A stretch of DNA of 64,000 nucleotides from Coenobita brevimanus (taxonomy: Eukaryota; Arthropoda; Malacostraca; Decapoda; Coenobitidae): the NCBI GenBank assembly GCA_032717465.1, contig CM064691.1:3065315-3129314 (forward strand). Direction: 5' to 3'. The stretch's first letter is position 1. Each line of letters starts with the position of its first letter. Below, piece by piece: positions 22,900-34,370 of the stretch. The translations under genes were made by a program, and so were the position numbers. A model generated the notes under the pieces. It was not told the origin of the DNA, did not search any database, and was given only the letters and a program-made list of their open reading frames with translations.

Positions 22900-23620
22900 T
22901 GTTTTTTTCTAAGTTAAGTCAAATCGTCCATTAGCAACAGGAATAAAATAAGAATGGCGAAATCAGTTAACTATTTCTGGGTCTGGGTATACTGACTTGT
23001 TGATATGGGACTGGAGGGCAGAGTAACTAATATACATCACAATAATATAGCTGAGCAGACAAATGGCTTGGTGAGAGGGTGTGGTTCAGAATGGAGCCAC
23101 GGTAGGTCCTAACATCAGTAACTCCTGTAGTGATAAATTGCTGTATCAAGACCCACGATCAGACTCTGTTTTTAACTCGCTCAAGTTCATCTGGTTCTCT
23201 CGGCTGATTGTAGTCGTCTGCCATTGACTGGAATAGTATAGTTTTCCTTACAGTGAGCTAATGGCGACTGTACTAACATTTTATAAAGTTTCTGTGACTC
23301 CCTCAACGGAATAAAATCGTCCGGTGTTAACTAATAAAGAAAGAGTTGTGTCGATCAAGAGATGGTTAATAACTCAAGTAGTAATTAATATATACTTAGG
23401 ACAACGAGCTGACATCGTTCTTATGCCTTCTTCTTGCGATGGTGTCCAGTTTATCTTAGTTTCAGTGCATCCAGATGGTTGTATTTACCTTAGAATATAT
23501 TTTCAAATTACAAGTCTTACACTAAACATATCCTTCATGAATGTTTTCGCCTTCTATGGATGTATTATACGAGTACCGTATTATTTTACTCAGCATGAAG
23601 GTCCTGGAAAGAGACGTCTT
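22900..23620. other. Intergenic, nothing recognised apart from one dispersed motif
   Basis: No gene was recognised. GAATAAAATCGTCCGG at 23309-23324 is a copy of the dispersed motif described in the findings. The 105-codon ORF at 23324 has no domain. Confidence 0.5.
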
Positions 23621-23626
23621 CACACG

Positions 23627-23724
23627 GTGGCACTAATATAGCCAGGTGACTGCTGCACGGCTATAGAACATACCTCAATGCTCTATAGCCGTGCAGCAGC
23701 GCCCCCTGCCTTTATTAGTGCCAC
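23627..23724. repeat. Nested perfect inverted repeat (hairpin / foldback element)
   Basis: Inner arms CTGCTGCACGGCTATAGA (23650-23667) and its exact complement (23682-23699) flank a 14-base loop. Outer arms GTGGCACTAATA (23627-23638) and its exact complement (23713-23724) enclose them. Two perfect nested arms within 98 bp are unlikely by chance and suggest a foldback MITE or a structured RNA. Confidence 0.85.
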
Positions 23725-23832
23725 TGGATATAAGGACCCCTCGCCAGGACCTGCCGCTTCAGTACTGTACAATAATACCGTGCTCCCTTCTTATTCCGGA
23801 AAAAAAAAATGGGGACTCTTGGAATTGGAAAC

Positions 23833-23880
23833 CTTCAGGCTGCAGTCCACTGGGTTCACGTTCAGATGAGCCTGGGGCCA
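23833..23880 (+). repeat. Short dispersed repeat (CTGCAGTCCACTGGGTTCAC), one of four nearby copies
   Basis: CTGCAGTCCACTGGGTTCAC with flanking CTTCAGG and TTCAGATGAG recurs inverted at 24470-24497 and 25931-25977. It recurs in the same orientation, more diverged, at 28200-28245. Confidence 0.7.
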
Positions 23881-24071
23881 CAGCAACATTTACAACAACA
23901 ATAACATCAACAATTCGTGCTAGGTAGGAATTCTAGAACTTTCTGCTAAATTCTTTCAGTGTAAACTTATACTGTACTTAGCCTGAATGGAGTACTGAAG
24001 TGAGTGACAGCCAAAAGGTGAACCACTTCTCCATGAAAGGCTTTTCCTACAAACTTACATACATCATCTAA

Positions 24072-24150
24072 ACCTGTGTTGCTCTATGAGGAGTGCAGGA
24101 ACCCGGGGCTATGCAAGCTGGTACTGACATTTAAGATGAGAGAGACCAGG
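24072..24150 (+). mobile_element. Interspersed repeat copy (same family as 11.9 kb)
   Basis: CTATGAGGAGTGCAGG, CCGGGGCTATGCAAG and GACATTTAAGATGAGAG align in order with the 11895-12018 copy. No tail array remains. Confidence 0.6.
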
Positions 24151-24907
24151 CTCACTTTCCTATGTTCAGTAAAATCATCTAATACCTGAAGCACCTTAAC
24201 AGGATTCGATGACTCTTACTGAAGGTGTTTAAGTTCATTGAAAAAGGGGCTGAGCTAAATTGGCCCATAATCTACTCTAGCCTCTAGTTTCTCATAGACA
24301 ATTTTATTTGGTTCTCGAGAGATTTTTGAACTCTAGCGGTTACATTTAGCGATCATTAACCCTTTCAGTACAAGACCAAGAATAGAAAAAGTATGTTCAA
24401 AGGCTGAGGGGGTTAAGGAGAAATATAACGCAATGTGTCTGTCAGAGTTTGTTGTTGCAGTTGTTTTAATGTGAACCCAGTGGACTGCAGACTGAAGCTG
24501 CATATCTGAAATTCATCCTCCTCTTTTTAGCGAAGAGTGAAGAGGGTGAGGGATAATTACTGCGTGCACTTCAACAGCTTCACACTTCAGATAAGCCGCG
24601 GAACACAATAAATACAATATCACTGAGATGCCATCATAGTGAAGGGATTACGAGGCAATTCCTAAGCTGAAAAAAAAAGAATCGTTTGTGTATAGCAAGA
24701 GAGAGAGAGAGAGAGAAAAAAAAATAGTGGTTCTTTAGGCTGAAGGTAATGAGCTCTAATAAGAAGGAGCTTAGCTAAATTTACCTAAACCTGCAATAGT
24801 ATTAGGCGTCTTTATTAACTGACGGAAAGAAATTTGTGAGATTGTTAAATTGTCATGTAACTATTTAACCACTTCACTGCCAGGCCGTCCTTTGTATTTT
24901 GTTCATG

Positions 24908-25084
24908 CATCATCATCATCATCATCATCATCATCATTATTATCATCATCATCATCATCATCATCACCATTATCATCATCATTATCATCATCAATAACAA
25001 CAGCAACAGTAGCAATAAAAAAAAAATTACAAAGAAACCATAATCAACAACAACAACAACTACAACGCCACCACCACCACCACC

Positions 25085-25130
<46 letters not shown>

Positions 25131-25131
25131 C
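24908..25131. repeat. (CAT)n / (CAA)n / (CAC)n trinucleotide compound array
   Basis: A CAT array with CAC and TAT interruptions, a short unique core with CAA repeats, then CAC and CAT arrays. The 95-codon Ser/His-rich ORF is an artefact. Confidence 0.95.
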
Positions 25132-25134
25132 ACC

Positions 25135-26255
25135 TGATCTCTGTCCGCCTAACGGAGGGCTGAGGTAATTCGTTCCAACAACAATCGTAATTAACCCTTA
25201 ACTGCAGTTCCTCTTCCCTTCAGGTGAATAGAAGAAAAACAGGTCTGCCAGCTATAGTAATTAATTTTCCTTGTTGCTCTTTATTTCTGTTGCAATGCCA
25301 TTAAATCTGTGAATCATGTGACGTATTATATTGGCCTATTCTTGCTGCCTCAGGGCGATTTTATTTCCTTAGGGGTGACCGTCTGTAGTGAAGCGGTCAG
25401 TGAACGTTAGGTCTAATCACAAGAACTCGAAAAATCTAAATAAAATCATCTGCAGGTCCTGAGAATGAGCTAAAGTGCTTGTTATGGCATTAAAAGAGGT
25501 TAAAATGCTTGGGAAAAATATGTGTAGGGAAAGAAGTCTTGTTGCTCTTTCTATCCATTGCAACACCACCACCACTGACCACCAAGACTGTCCCACTTGC
25601 CACCCACCCTTGCCTGACTTATCCCACCTGGACCTGTTGGCATCTCTTCCCTTGCTCCACTTTCTCACCCGCGCGCCACGACTCTCACAAGATCCGTATT
25701 TATAAACCATCCTAACGTATACTTCTTTCACACTAACTTGGCCAAGATTTTCGTCTTTTTGCACCTTGTGGCAGAAAAAGACATTGCTACGGTTCTACAT
25801 CCTTCCCATTGGGTTTCTTCGTGACTAGCATCATTTTTTAGTGTTAATTTATTGTTACAGCCTAACATACAAGATGCAGATATGGCAATTTTAGGCCAGG
25901 TTAAAGTTAAAAGAGTATAGGAGTTGTCTTGGCTTCAGGCTCATCTCGACGTGAACCCAGTTGACTGCAGGCTGAAGTTTTCTTTCCCCTTCTATCCACC
26001 ATCCACCTGTCGGGATAGAAAAACGGAACTGAGGAACGTTTGTATAACAGGTTAGCGAAGCGTCTCTATTATATCAGTGTCACCACGTGTCGGCGTCCAT
26101 CTGCCCTAAGCTTAAGCACCTCTCCTTAGCTAAAGTGGTGTATGAAGGCTTGTATAGATGCTCTTCTTCACTCATACAACTACCAACTACAGTACTTCAC
26201 AGTATCAGAATGAATAATGAAATGGCAAAATGAGAAATACAGAATGATGTATTTT
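25135..26255. other. Intergenic, nothing recognised apart from short dispersed motifs
   Basis: No gene. 25436-25470 carries an AATAAAATCATCTG variant of the dispersed motif, and 25931-25977 the inverted copy of the 23.83-kb repeat. The 115-codon minus ORF has no recognised domain. Confidence 0.5.
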
Positions 26256-26261
26256 AGAGAC

Positions 26262-26588
26262 TTGGTTGTCCTACACTCAGTCGGTAGAGAGGTGGCCTGC
26301 AGTCCTACCGGACCCAGGTTCAAATCCCCGCTGGGGCAGGGAACAGTTTAAAGATTTGCATGTAATAAAAACAGACTTTACTGATCTACCAGTAGACCCG
26401 CCGACACGTCGTAAAAATACCCCCGCTAATACCAATACACTAGTCCTGTATGAGACAGCCTTAGCATCTATTTAGTATGGACGGTGGGTGTTAGCGCCGA
26501 AGTGGTGACATGTAGAGGTGTATGGTATGTAGGAAGACTACTGGGCCTTGGGAGCAGGCTGTGAAGCCTATGCCTAGAGTCGGAGACA

Positions 26589-26592
<4 letters not shown>
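26262..26592 (+). mobile_element. tRNA-derived SINE, family S1, copy 1
   Basis: The head CACTCAGTCGGTAGAGAG followed by a B box (GGTTCAAATCC) at tRNA spacing marks a polymerase III promoter derived from a tRNA. The body contains CCGCCGACACGTCGTAAA, TTAGCGCCGAAGTGGTGAC and GGGAGCAGGCTGTGAAGCC. The element is about 330 bp and ends against a CA array. Inverted copies occur at 34364-34697 and 38281-38752, so this is a genuine multi-copy family. Confidence 0.85.

Positions 26593-26670
<78 letters not shown>
26593..26670. repeat. (CA)n microsatellite at the SINE 3' end
   Basis: A CA array of about 78 bp directly downstream of SINE S1 copy 1. Confidence 0.98.
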
Positions 26671-26671
<1 letters not shown>

Positions 26672-26679
26672 CGCTTAAC

Positions 26680-27700
26680 CTTCTCACGCTCACATCCTTT
26701 CTAGTATCCAAATCCAGCTATCGTTAGACATTTTACTTTGCTGGGGGAGACTTTAACAGCCTGAGAGTGTGGATACTGTCAACACTGCTTTCATCATCAT
26801 CGGAACAACTCTAGTATTGTTTCCAGTTTGTTACACGATTTTTTTTTTCTTAGCTGACAGTGAGTATAATAGCCTAAGAGTGTTAATACTGCCTCCATTA
26901 ACGTCGTCATTAACAGGGCAATGCTACTATATTGTATCACCTACCGACTGACGCTTGTATTTAGCTGTGTCATTACAATTCTGAGAGTATTAATAATTCG
27001 AATGTTACCATTTGCGCTCTCCTGCTCGGAAAAAAGCTCTAGTATTTTTTTCTAGTTACCTTTTCTTTCTTTCTCTCTGCAGGAGGAGGGTAGTGAGCTA
27101 AACGGGGGTGAGAGTGCTGGCATTCTCACCATCCTCACTCATTTTCTGGACAAATTTAGTATTTTATTCCATCCGTTTGTGTTTACGTTACTTTTTCCCC
27201 CTTTCCCCCATTTTTCTTTCTGTTTTCTCATAATCATATCTCTCATGGTCAGAATAACTCCAGGATTTTACTCCACCTGTCCTTAAACGAACTTATACAG
27301 CTAAGGATGAGTCACAGGAACTTGAGAGTATTAGAATCGTCTGTCTTCTTTTGTCTTCACTCACGCAACTATCAAATACCTTACTTCACAATCAAACTAA
27401 AGTACTATTTATGTGATATTTTTATGTGACAAGTAGAGTTATAAAAATCGAGACGCAGGACGATCCTTGAAGGGGGTTAGCTGTCCCGGAGAATTGTTTA
27501 GAATGAAAATCTGTTCAGTTTTCATAATCTCGTATTCTGTAATAAAATCGCCTGTTATTTCGCCTCTCATAGAGTCACTTCTCTCTTCTGGGTAATATTT
27601 CAAAGGTGACAGAGGCTTGGTATATTTCTCTGGCAATAGATAATTCTCTTTGATATGAAGAGAGAACCTGTATTTTTTTCACAGGAAAAATCATCAGAGA
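26680..27700. other. Intergenic, nothing recognised
   Basis: No gene. Phrases such as CTGAGAGTGTGGATACTG and CTAAGAGTGTTAATACTG (26760 and 26870) repeat in diverged form, consistent with the dispersed repeat mosaic of this part of the window. Confidence 0.45.
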
Positions 27701-27703
27701 AAT

Positions 27704-27778
27704 TACCAATATGCCGGGAATCGAACCCGGGACTCTCAGGTGAGAGCCAGGCAGCATACCACTACACCACGACCAGGT
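27704..27778 (-). mobile_element. tRNA-Glu-like SINE head or tRNA pseudogene (CTC anticodon)
   Basis: On the minus strand there is a D-arm (GTGGTGTAGTGGTA), an anticodon loop CTCTCAC that would read Glu (CTC), and a perfect T-arm (CCGGG TTCGATT CCCGG). The anticodon stem has a mismatch and the acceptor ends do not pair, so a working tRNA gene is unlikely. The following sequence continues without a T-rich terminator close by, as expected for a SINE. Other window SINEs have different heads. Confidence 0.6.
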
Positions 27779-27799
27779 AAAAGTTAACTCACGTTGTCA

Positions 27800-29460
27800 C
27801 AATCTTGTAACCAACGTCCCTCCGCCCCCACTGTGGGCATCAAGAGGATGAGTTAACCCCCTGGCACTCGGGCAAGTGCATGAGGGAGGCAAGTGATGGA
27901 CATGCCTTAAGTGTGAAGCAGACGCAGTGAAATAACAGGCTAACTTTTGTCTCTGAATTCCATGATATTTGTGTCCGTATTTATAAAGTCTTCTAAGCTG
28001 ACTTTACGCAAAATATTGCTTTATACAGAAAGCCCATATTTGCCGCCGACATTCATTGTTTCTTTTGGGTTAGCAGTAATTTATAGAACACTCTCATTCC
28101 TTTCATTATGCTGAATTAACCATGCGGGTCTGCTACGAAAAACTTTCATCTCCTTCCCTATCCTCTTAAAGGACGATGGTAATCAGCTAGACGAGGGCAG
28201 CTTTAGTCTGCCGGCCACAGAGTTCACATTCAGATGAATCAAGATTTGCAGCTACTGCCATACTGCTGCCACATTCTTGCTTCTCCCAGATTAAATTATT
28301 CGGCTTAGGAAAGACGTTTGGAGCTTGAGGGGTTAGATATAGCCTCCATTGATCTCGCAAAGACAGGAGGCGTTTACCAAACTGAATAAAATTATATGGA
28401 GTAGTAAAAATAACAAGCACAGCAGATGTGTTCAGCCTTCTTCACAGATGAACACTATGAAAACCTGAGTGGATAAAATGAAAAATATCATCATTAGTCC
28501 TGAAATATTTCTTGTAACACTCCCGGCTGCTAAGACAAGGAATTTTCTTAGACTCTCCTCTTCCGCCTGATGAAATGGTGCGTCCTACCCTCCCCCAGTT
28601 AGCTGTGGAGTGGGAAAAGTCATCATTGGACCAAAGATGTTAGTTACAATTCTACCTATTAAGCCGGCTTGTTAGTTCCCTCAGCCGACAGTATCAGTTG
28701 AAAGGAACAACCGAGATGTTCTGAAACATCGCTGACACACAGCGAAGACTTGCTGTGTCTGGTATTTCTTCGTCCCTGCAGGCACCAGGCAGTTCATAAA
28801 ACAAAAATAAAGAATAACAAAATGAGACAGAAGATAAAAATAAAAATAAAACTGTGATGATGGTTGATTCTTATGGAGACATGTTTCTCCTGAGATATGT
28901 TGCCCTCCTCATGGCCAGGTCTTTTCGTACTGTACTCTCGTTAGTATATAAAATTATCTGTCTACCTATCTATCTATCTAGCTAGCTATCTGTCTATATA
29001 TCCAGTATTTATATTGTCAGCAAACTCTGGTAATCACTTCTAAGCAACACCAGAGGATTTTATTTAGCTGAGAATGATAACAGGGTCTCGGGAGTGTTGA
29101 TACCATTGATATTAACCTTCCAATGGTCGGTTCCAGGTAACGTCAGACGATTTTATTCGTTTGTGAGTGAGGCACAGAATCAGAGAGTGAAAAGACCCCC
29201 CAAAAATAATAAAGGACCTTTGCAAATAATCACGACATATGAAAATCAGTAAGTATATTTTATTTTTTTTCTCCACTTTTATCTTATTTTCCTTGTAAAG
29301 TGTTTGGTAGCTGTATAAGTGAAGGTAAACCTATGCTTTATGCAGTATAGACAGTCTTATAAACAAGCTTAAAAGAGTTTATAAATAGTTGTCCATGTGC
29401 CCCGCTGCTCTCGTATATGTCAAGGCGAAGGTGAGGAAATGGTCAGAGAACTGTATTGAT
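27800..29460. other. Intergenic, repeat mosaic, no gene
   Basis: No gene or RNA was recognised. It holds a diverged copy of the 23.83-kb repeat (28200-28245), dispersed AATAAAATCGTCTGG-type motifs at 28379-28415, 29050-29070 and 29143-29160, and a short (TATC)n near 28965. Confidence 0.5.
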
Positions 29461-29467
29461 AATTGGG

Positions 29468-30390
29468 TTAACGTACGGTGGCGAAACTAGGTGGAGAGAG
29501 GGTGGGGATGGGGGTGAGGGTGGAGGGGTAAATGAGGAGTTTGGGAGGGTACTTGTAGTGGAATGATGGGGGAGGGTGTGGGTAGGGGTGGGGACGAGGA
29601 GTATGGGAGGGTGAATGTAGTGGTACTTGGGGAGATAAGAGTTTGGGTGTGGATGGGGATGGGTGAGGGAGGTTTGGTTGAGGGTGTAGAGTAAGGGAGA
29701 GTAATGAGGAGTGTGGGAGGCTAAGCGTGATGAAATGATGGAAGGGTGAAGGTGTGGGTGTGGGTAGTGGTGTGGGTGAGGAAAGTGGGAGAATTGATAT
29801 GGGAGAATGGTGGGGAAAATCAGAGGGCGTATGGGTGAGAATGAAAGTGTTGGAGGAAGAGTGTTGGGAGAGGGGTGAAAGAAATACGGAGCATGGGAGA
29901 GAGTAGGTGTCTGGGAAAGAGGTGTAGGAGACCCAGTGTAGCAGAATGAGGAGTGACTGCGAGGTAAAGGAGAGAGTGTAGTGTACTGAGGTAGAGGAGA
30001 GGGTAAAGGAGGGCATTGTCAGGGGTAGGAATGAGGGGTGAAATTAATAAAAAGTTGTGGTAAAGTGAGTATAGTTGACTGAGGAGTGAATGAGAGGGTG
30101 TAGGAAGGCAAGGGTGAATGTTACAGTGAAACAGTAGAGGTTAAAGACGAACATGAGAGGGATAGGTTAAGGTGAGAGTGAGGTTGAAGGGTGAGGGGGA
30201 TTTAGTATGATGGAAAGAATGGGGGGACGTGATAGGGTGTGGGAGTGGGTGTTGGAGGGCGAGGGAGTGTGCTGACGGAGAGGGTGTGGCCGTGAAAGTG
30301 GGGATGAGAGAGATACTGGGTGTGGAAGGTTAAGTATGGTGAAATAGGGGAAAATGTGTGAGGGGCGGGCGAGGGAGACAGCGAGGTGAT
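29468..30390 (+). repeat. G-rich degenerate minisatellite (GGGTGTGGGTGAGG-like)
   Basis: About 900 bp of variants of GGGTGAGGGTGGAGG, GAGTTTGGGAGGGT and similar words, almost free of C on the plus strand. The 182-codon Pro/Ser/His-rich minus ORF (29468-30016) is a composition artefact. Confidence 0.75.
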
Positions 30391-30669
30391 CCAGGTAACT
30401 TAATTGCTTCTAAACCCATTCACTGCGATGACGTCTTCTTTCATTCTTACAGCTAATGGATGATTTTGTTCACCTTGGCAGAAATTTTTTGAACAATAAG
30501 GTAGTTTATGATGTTGGCATTATCTTGTACATCAGCTGCTACCAAACCTATTGATAAACATGTGATATTAATAAAACAACTTAAATTTCCCTCCCATGCA
30601 AGTGTGAAATGAAGTTCGATAAAATATAGCAAAAACTCAGGCGTACAAAAAAGTATCTCATAGTCTTAA

Positions 30670-30671
<2 letters not shown>

Positions 30672-30766
<95 letters not shown>
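30672..30766. repeat. (CA)n microsatellite
   Basis: An uninterrupted CA array of about 95 bp. Confidence 0.98.
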
Positions 30767-30768
<2 letters not shown>

Positions 30769-30779
30769 TCTAGTCAACA

Positions 30780-31560
30780 TGCAGCCTTCTTGAGTATAAA
30801 AGAGAAAAGTATAAACGCTGAGGTGCCGAAGGAAGGGTTGACATCCTAGCCCGTGGACATTGTTTTTTCATTTCTAAATAACGTTAGACTATTATATTTA
30901 TCGAAAGAGACACCCTCAGAGAGAAGAATTTGGTGACAGCAAGATATAACTGCCTCCAGGTGGAAAGATCCCTCCAAAGGTGAATTTTACCTGTATATAG
31001 TAAGTAAAAAGCAAAATGTCTTGAAAGAGTTAAGTATTAATGACTAGGAGGCCGCTTTTGTAGTACCGTAATGGTGTTTGTGGAATAATGGTGAATGACA
31101 GGATGAGATGTGTCAGCCATTAATGGGAGTAGAGTGGGTTATTAATCCTTTGAACACGATAATGTAATTTCCATGTTATTTTGCTGTTCCTCGAGAATTT
31201 TGACTCATGATAGCTTTTACCAAGTGAATGAGCTTCGCTTCAACACACATTAACCATCTCACCACAAGTTATCTCCCTTCTGTTAAATAGAATCGTCTGG
31301 AGAGAGGAAGAATAAAATGAAATCTACCTAACTAAACTACTTAAATGTTGGGTGGGAAAGGATAAGGATGGGTGTGATAAGAAGCGAGAGCCAGGGAAAA
31401 TGACCATGTTAAAAAATGTAGGAAGAAGAGAGATTGGAGAAAGGATAGTCTGCATTAGTGCTGGCTTGAATGAAGTGTAAGTGCTTGTGTGGCATGGTGT
31501 TAGTGGTTCTCCAACTAATATACCGTTTTCTTCCTTGTGTCTAGATCCTTCTTCACATAT
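30780..31560. other. Intergenic, no gene
   Basis: No gene. ATAGAATCGTCTGG at 31288-31301 is another copy of the dispersed motif. Confidence 0.5.
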
Positions 31561-31599
31561 CTTTAGGTGGAAAAAATATTAGAATGATGATGATGATGA

Positions 31600-32300
31600 T
31601 GAGCAGAGAGGGATGAGGAGGGGGGGGGGGAACGTGAAAAGGAATGAGAGATAAAGATGAATAGTGAGGTGGGGAAGCGAGTGTGCCAAAGAAACGAAGG
31701 AGGAAGGAGAGCCTGGGTGAGTGAGAGGGTAAGAGAAAGCAATCGTGTGGTTGGGTATACGTGATAGGCTATTTGTTGAAGTGAAAGTAAGATTGGCGGT
31801 AGTGCGTGCCTACTGTCAGGAGGCATGAGAGAATGAGCAGAGTGTGGAAGAATGAGAAAGGGTATAGGAGAATGAGGAAGGATGTGATAGGGCAAGGCAG
31901 GATATGGGAGAGTGAGGCAGGGATTGAGGAAGTTGAGAGGGTTGAGGCAATGTGTGAGAGAGTGAGGCAAGGTGTGGGAGGGTGAGGTAGGGTTCTTAAG
32001 AATGAGCTTGGGTGAGGCAGGGTGTCGGAGGTTAAGAAAGATAGTGTTCTAGGATTGAGAGATTTACTTCTTTACATTTTTTAACTTTCGTCCTAACCAC
32101 AAACTATTTTACTTAGATCCAGAAACAATTATGCAGTTAGGGATAAAATATGGCCTTCGTTAACACCTTCACTACTAGGGTGCTCTAATCTGAATAAATC
32201 ATCTTGTAACAGTGGGACAGGGTGTGGGAGAGTGAGGGGAGTGTAAGTCAGAGAGGGTGTGAGAAAGACGGGGTGTGGGAAGTAAGTACGGAGGCAGATT
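31600..32300 (+). repeat. G-rich degenerate minisatellite (GTGTGGGAGAGTGAGGCAGG-like)
   Basis: Variants of a unit of about 18-20 bp, clearest at 31840-32030 (GGGAGAGTGAGGCAGG, GAGAGTGAGGCAAGG) and again at 32215-32285. It resembles the 29.5-kb tract and may share its origin. A dispersed motif lies at 32190-32210. Confidence 0.65.
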
Positions 32301-32816
32301 CGTTTTTCTCAGCTTAAGATTTTTGGAACAGAGGGGATTGCATATAACTTTCATCAGTACTTCCACTGCTTGGGTGTTCTCTTAAGCTGAACACGATCAT
32401 TTGTCAGCAAGAAGAATGAACTTAAGATCACGTCCTCTCCTGAAATATTTAAAGTAAACATGGGGAAAGACCGAAGCCAGGTGTGAGCAGGTGAGATTTC
32501 TACGTCCCTAACCTGTCCCTCACCTCCCTAATCAGGCAGACTGTGATGGCCCCTTACCTGGATGACCCACATGTGCTTATGGGAATCGCAGCGGCTAGGA
32601 AAGGAAGCAGGCAGGTAGCATTTTTGTCTCCTCGTTCTTCTTACCCATACCTGCAGACTCAGGCTCTTATTCTCACTGATTTAGGACGCTTGCAATGTGT
32701 GGGCTGTCTATTTTAGGCTCAGAGTCTGGAACGTGGACGAAAAGTGAAGTCGAGCTGGTCAAGGCGAATGTTAGTAAGTATCCCCTTCCACATGTGTCTC
32801 CCTCCCTGAATGTATG

Positions 32817-32817
32817 C

Positions 32818-32905
<88 letters not shown>
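32817..32905. repeat. (GT)n(GA)n compound microsatellite
   Basis: A short GT array running into a GA array of about 64 bp. Confidence 0.97.
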
Positions 32906-32908
<3 letters not shown>

Positions 32909-32909
32909 G

Positions 32910-33430
32910 AGACCATAATACAGCAGATTAATGACTGAATGTGAGGGAATAACGTTACTATTTACAATTTTCTGGCCCCACAGTACTGGAGAGAGCAAGC
33001 AATCAAGTATTATGTTATTGAAGTTTACCGTCAGCTAGGAACGCTCCTGAACATAATCGTAGTAAGCCTTTAAACTGGATGATCGATTATTAACGTTCGT
33101 CTGGCTACTATTACATAATTTTTGTCAGCTTCACATAGGCCTTTACGAGTTATTGGCTACAAGATATACAATAGCAAGCTTTCAGAACAATGTCAAACTA
33201 TTATTTATTTATTTATTTTTGAAAAAAACAAGACTTTTAATTGATAAATTCTGCGTGATTTTTTTTTATTCACGTCCTTTTTTGTCTTGATGTTATGAAT
33301 AATATCTCACAAAAATAAACTGAGAAGATGTTGAACAAGATATCAGCGCCTGGATGGACCTATATTAAGAAATCTTACTATGCAGAACTGGTAACGTCTA
33401 TCCATCATCATCATCATCATCATCATCCCA
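32910..33430. other. Intergenic, no gene, (ATC)n at 33404-33428
   Basis: Nothing recognised except an ATC triplet array directly before the truncated LINE. It could be the tail of an inverted element. Confidence 0.45.
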
Positions 33431-33433
33431 GTC

Positions 33434-34370
33434 TTGTTTCACACTAATATGTGTAGTGGGATGGATGCAGATTTTTTTTTTTTTTTTGTGTTGGTCATTG
33501 ATTACATTATGAAACGTGTTGGAACAGAAACCGGTGCAGGTATACTTTGGGGAGAGAACAGGAAACTTTTGGATTTAGATTATGCAGATGATATAGTTTT
33601 GATTTGTGATGGGCCAGAAGAGATGCAGAGAGTGTTGGACTGTTTGGTGAGTGAAGGTCGCAAGGTGGGTTTGGTTATTAAATGTGGAAAAACTGAAATA
33701 ATCAATATGAATATGGAAAATGCGCAGGAATGTGTAATTGAAGGTATGGTTGTAAAGCAAGTTGATAGGTTTAAATATTTAGGTACTTATTTAGCCAAGG
33801 ATGGTTCTTTGAACTTTGAATTCGAGGAAAGGTTAAAGAAGGCTAATCAGGCAATGGGAATGCTTAAAAATATTTGGAATAATAACAATTTCTCTGTGCA
33901 TACAAAAATCAAACTTTATAAGGTAATGGTTAGGAGTATCTTGATTTATGGACACGAGTCTTGGTACAGCACAGTGACTATGGAAAATAAATTCTTGGTG
34001 TTTGAAAATAAAGCACTTAGAAGAATATTAGGAGTTAAGTGGTGGGAAAGGATACCAAATAGTAGAATTAGAGAAATAACGGGAGTGCAGCCGATCGATG
34101 AATATGTTAGATTCTCACGATGGAAGTGGCTAGGACATGTGTATAGGAGACAGGGAATAGTACGAGGTACACCAGGGTGGGTGGCACCTGGTAGGAGAGG
34201 TAGAGGAAGGCCAAAAGAGACGTGGGTGAGGACAATGAGACGGGAAGCTGGAGATGAGTGTTGGGGAGATCTTGAGGAGTTAGCACAAGATAGGATGTGG
34301 TGGTGTGAGTTCATCGAGGCCCTATGCATCCCCGAGGGTGCCACAGGAGATGATTGATTGATTGATTTGT
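33434..34370 (+). mobile_element. 5'-truncated non-LTR retrotransposon (LINE), reverse transcriptase C-terminal half
   Basis: A 307-codon open frame, of which about the first 20 codons are flanking sequence with a T-run. It carries the reverse transcriptase catalytic box LDYADDIVLI (residues 48-57), then KVGLVIKCGKTE (finger and thumb), DRFKYLGTYLAKDGS, YGHESWYS and the C-terminal stretch WKWLGHVYRRQG and GRRGRGRPKETW typical of LINE carboxy ends. The endonuclease and the first RT blocks are missing, so it cannot move by itself, yet the remaining frame has no stops, suggesting a fairly recent insertion. It ends in a (GATT)n tail at 34350-34367. An inverted SINE abuts that tail. The clade is not certain. 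Confidence 0.88.

Noticed and set aside
23324..23641. ORF of 105 codons as a small membrane protein
   Set aside because: No signal peptide or family motif, no conserved-looking codon use, and it starts within a copy of the dispersed repeat.
27704..27778. Functional tRNA-Glu gene
   Set aside because: The T-arm and anticodon loop are good, but the acceptor stem does not pair and the anticodon stem has a mismatch; a SINE head or pseudogene fits better.
29468..30016. Minus ORF of 182 codons, Pro/Ser/His-rich
   Set aside because: It lies entirely within the G-rich minisatellite; openness is explained by lack of stops in that composition.
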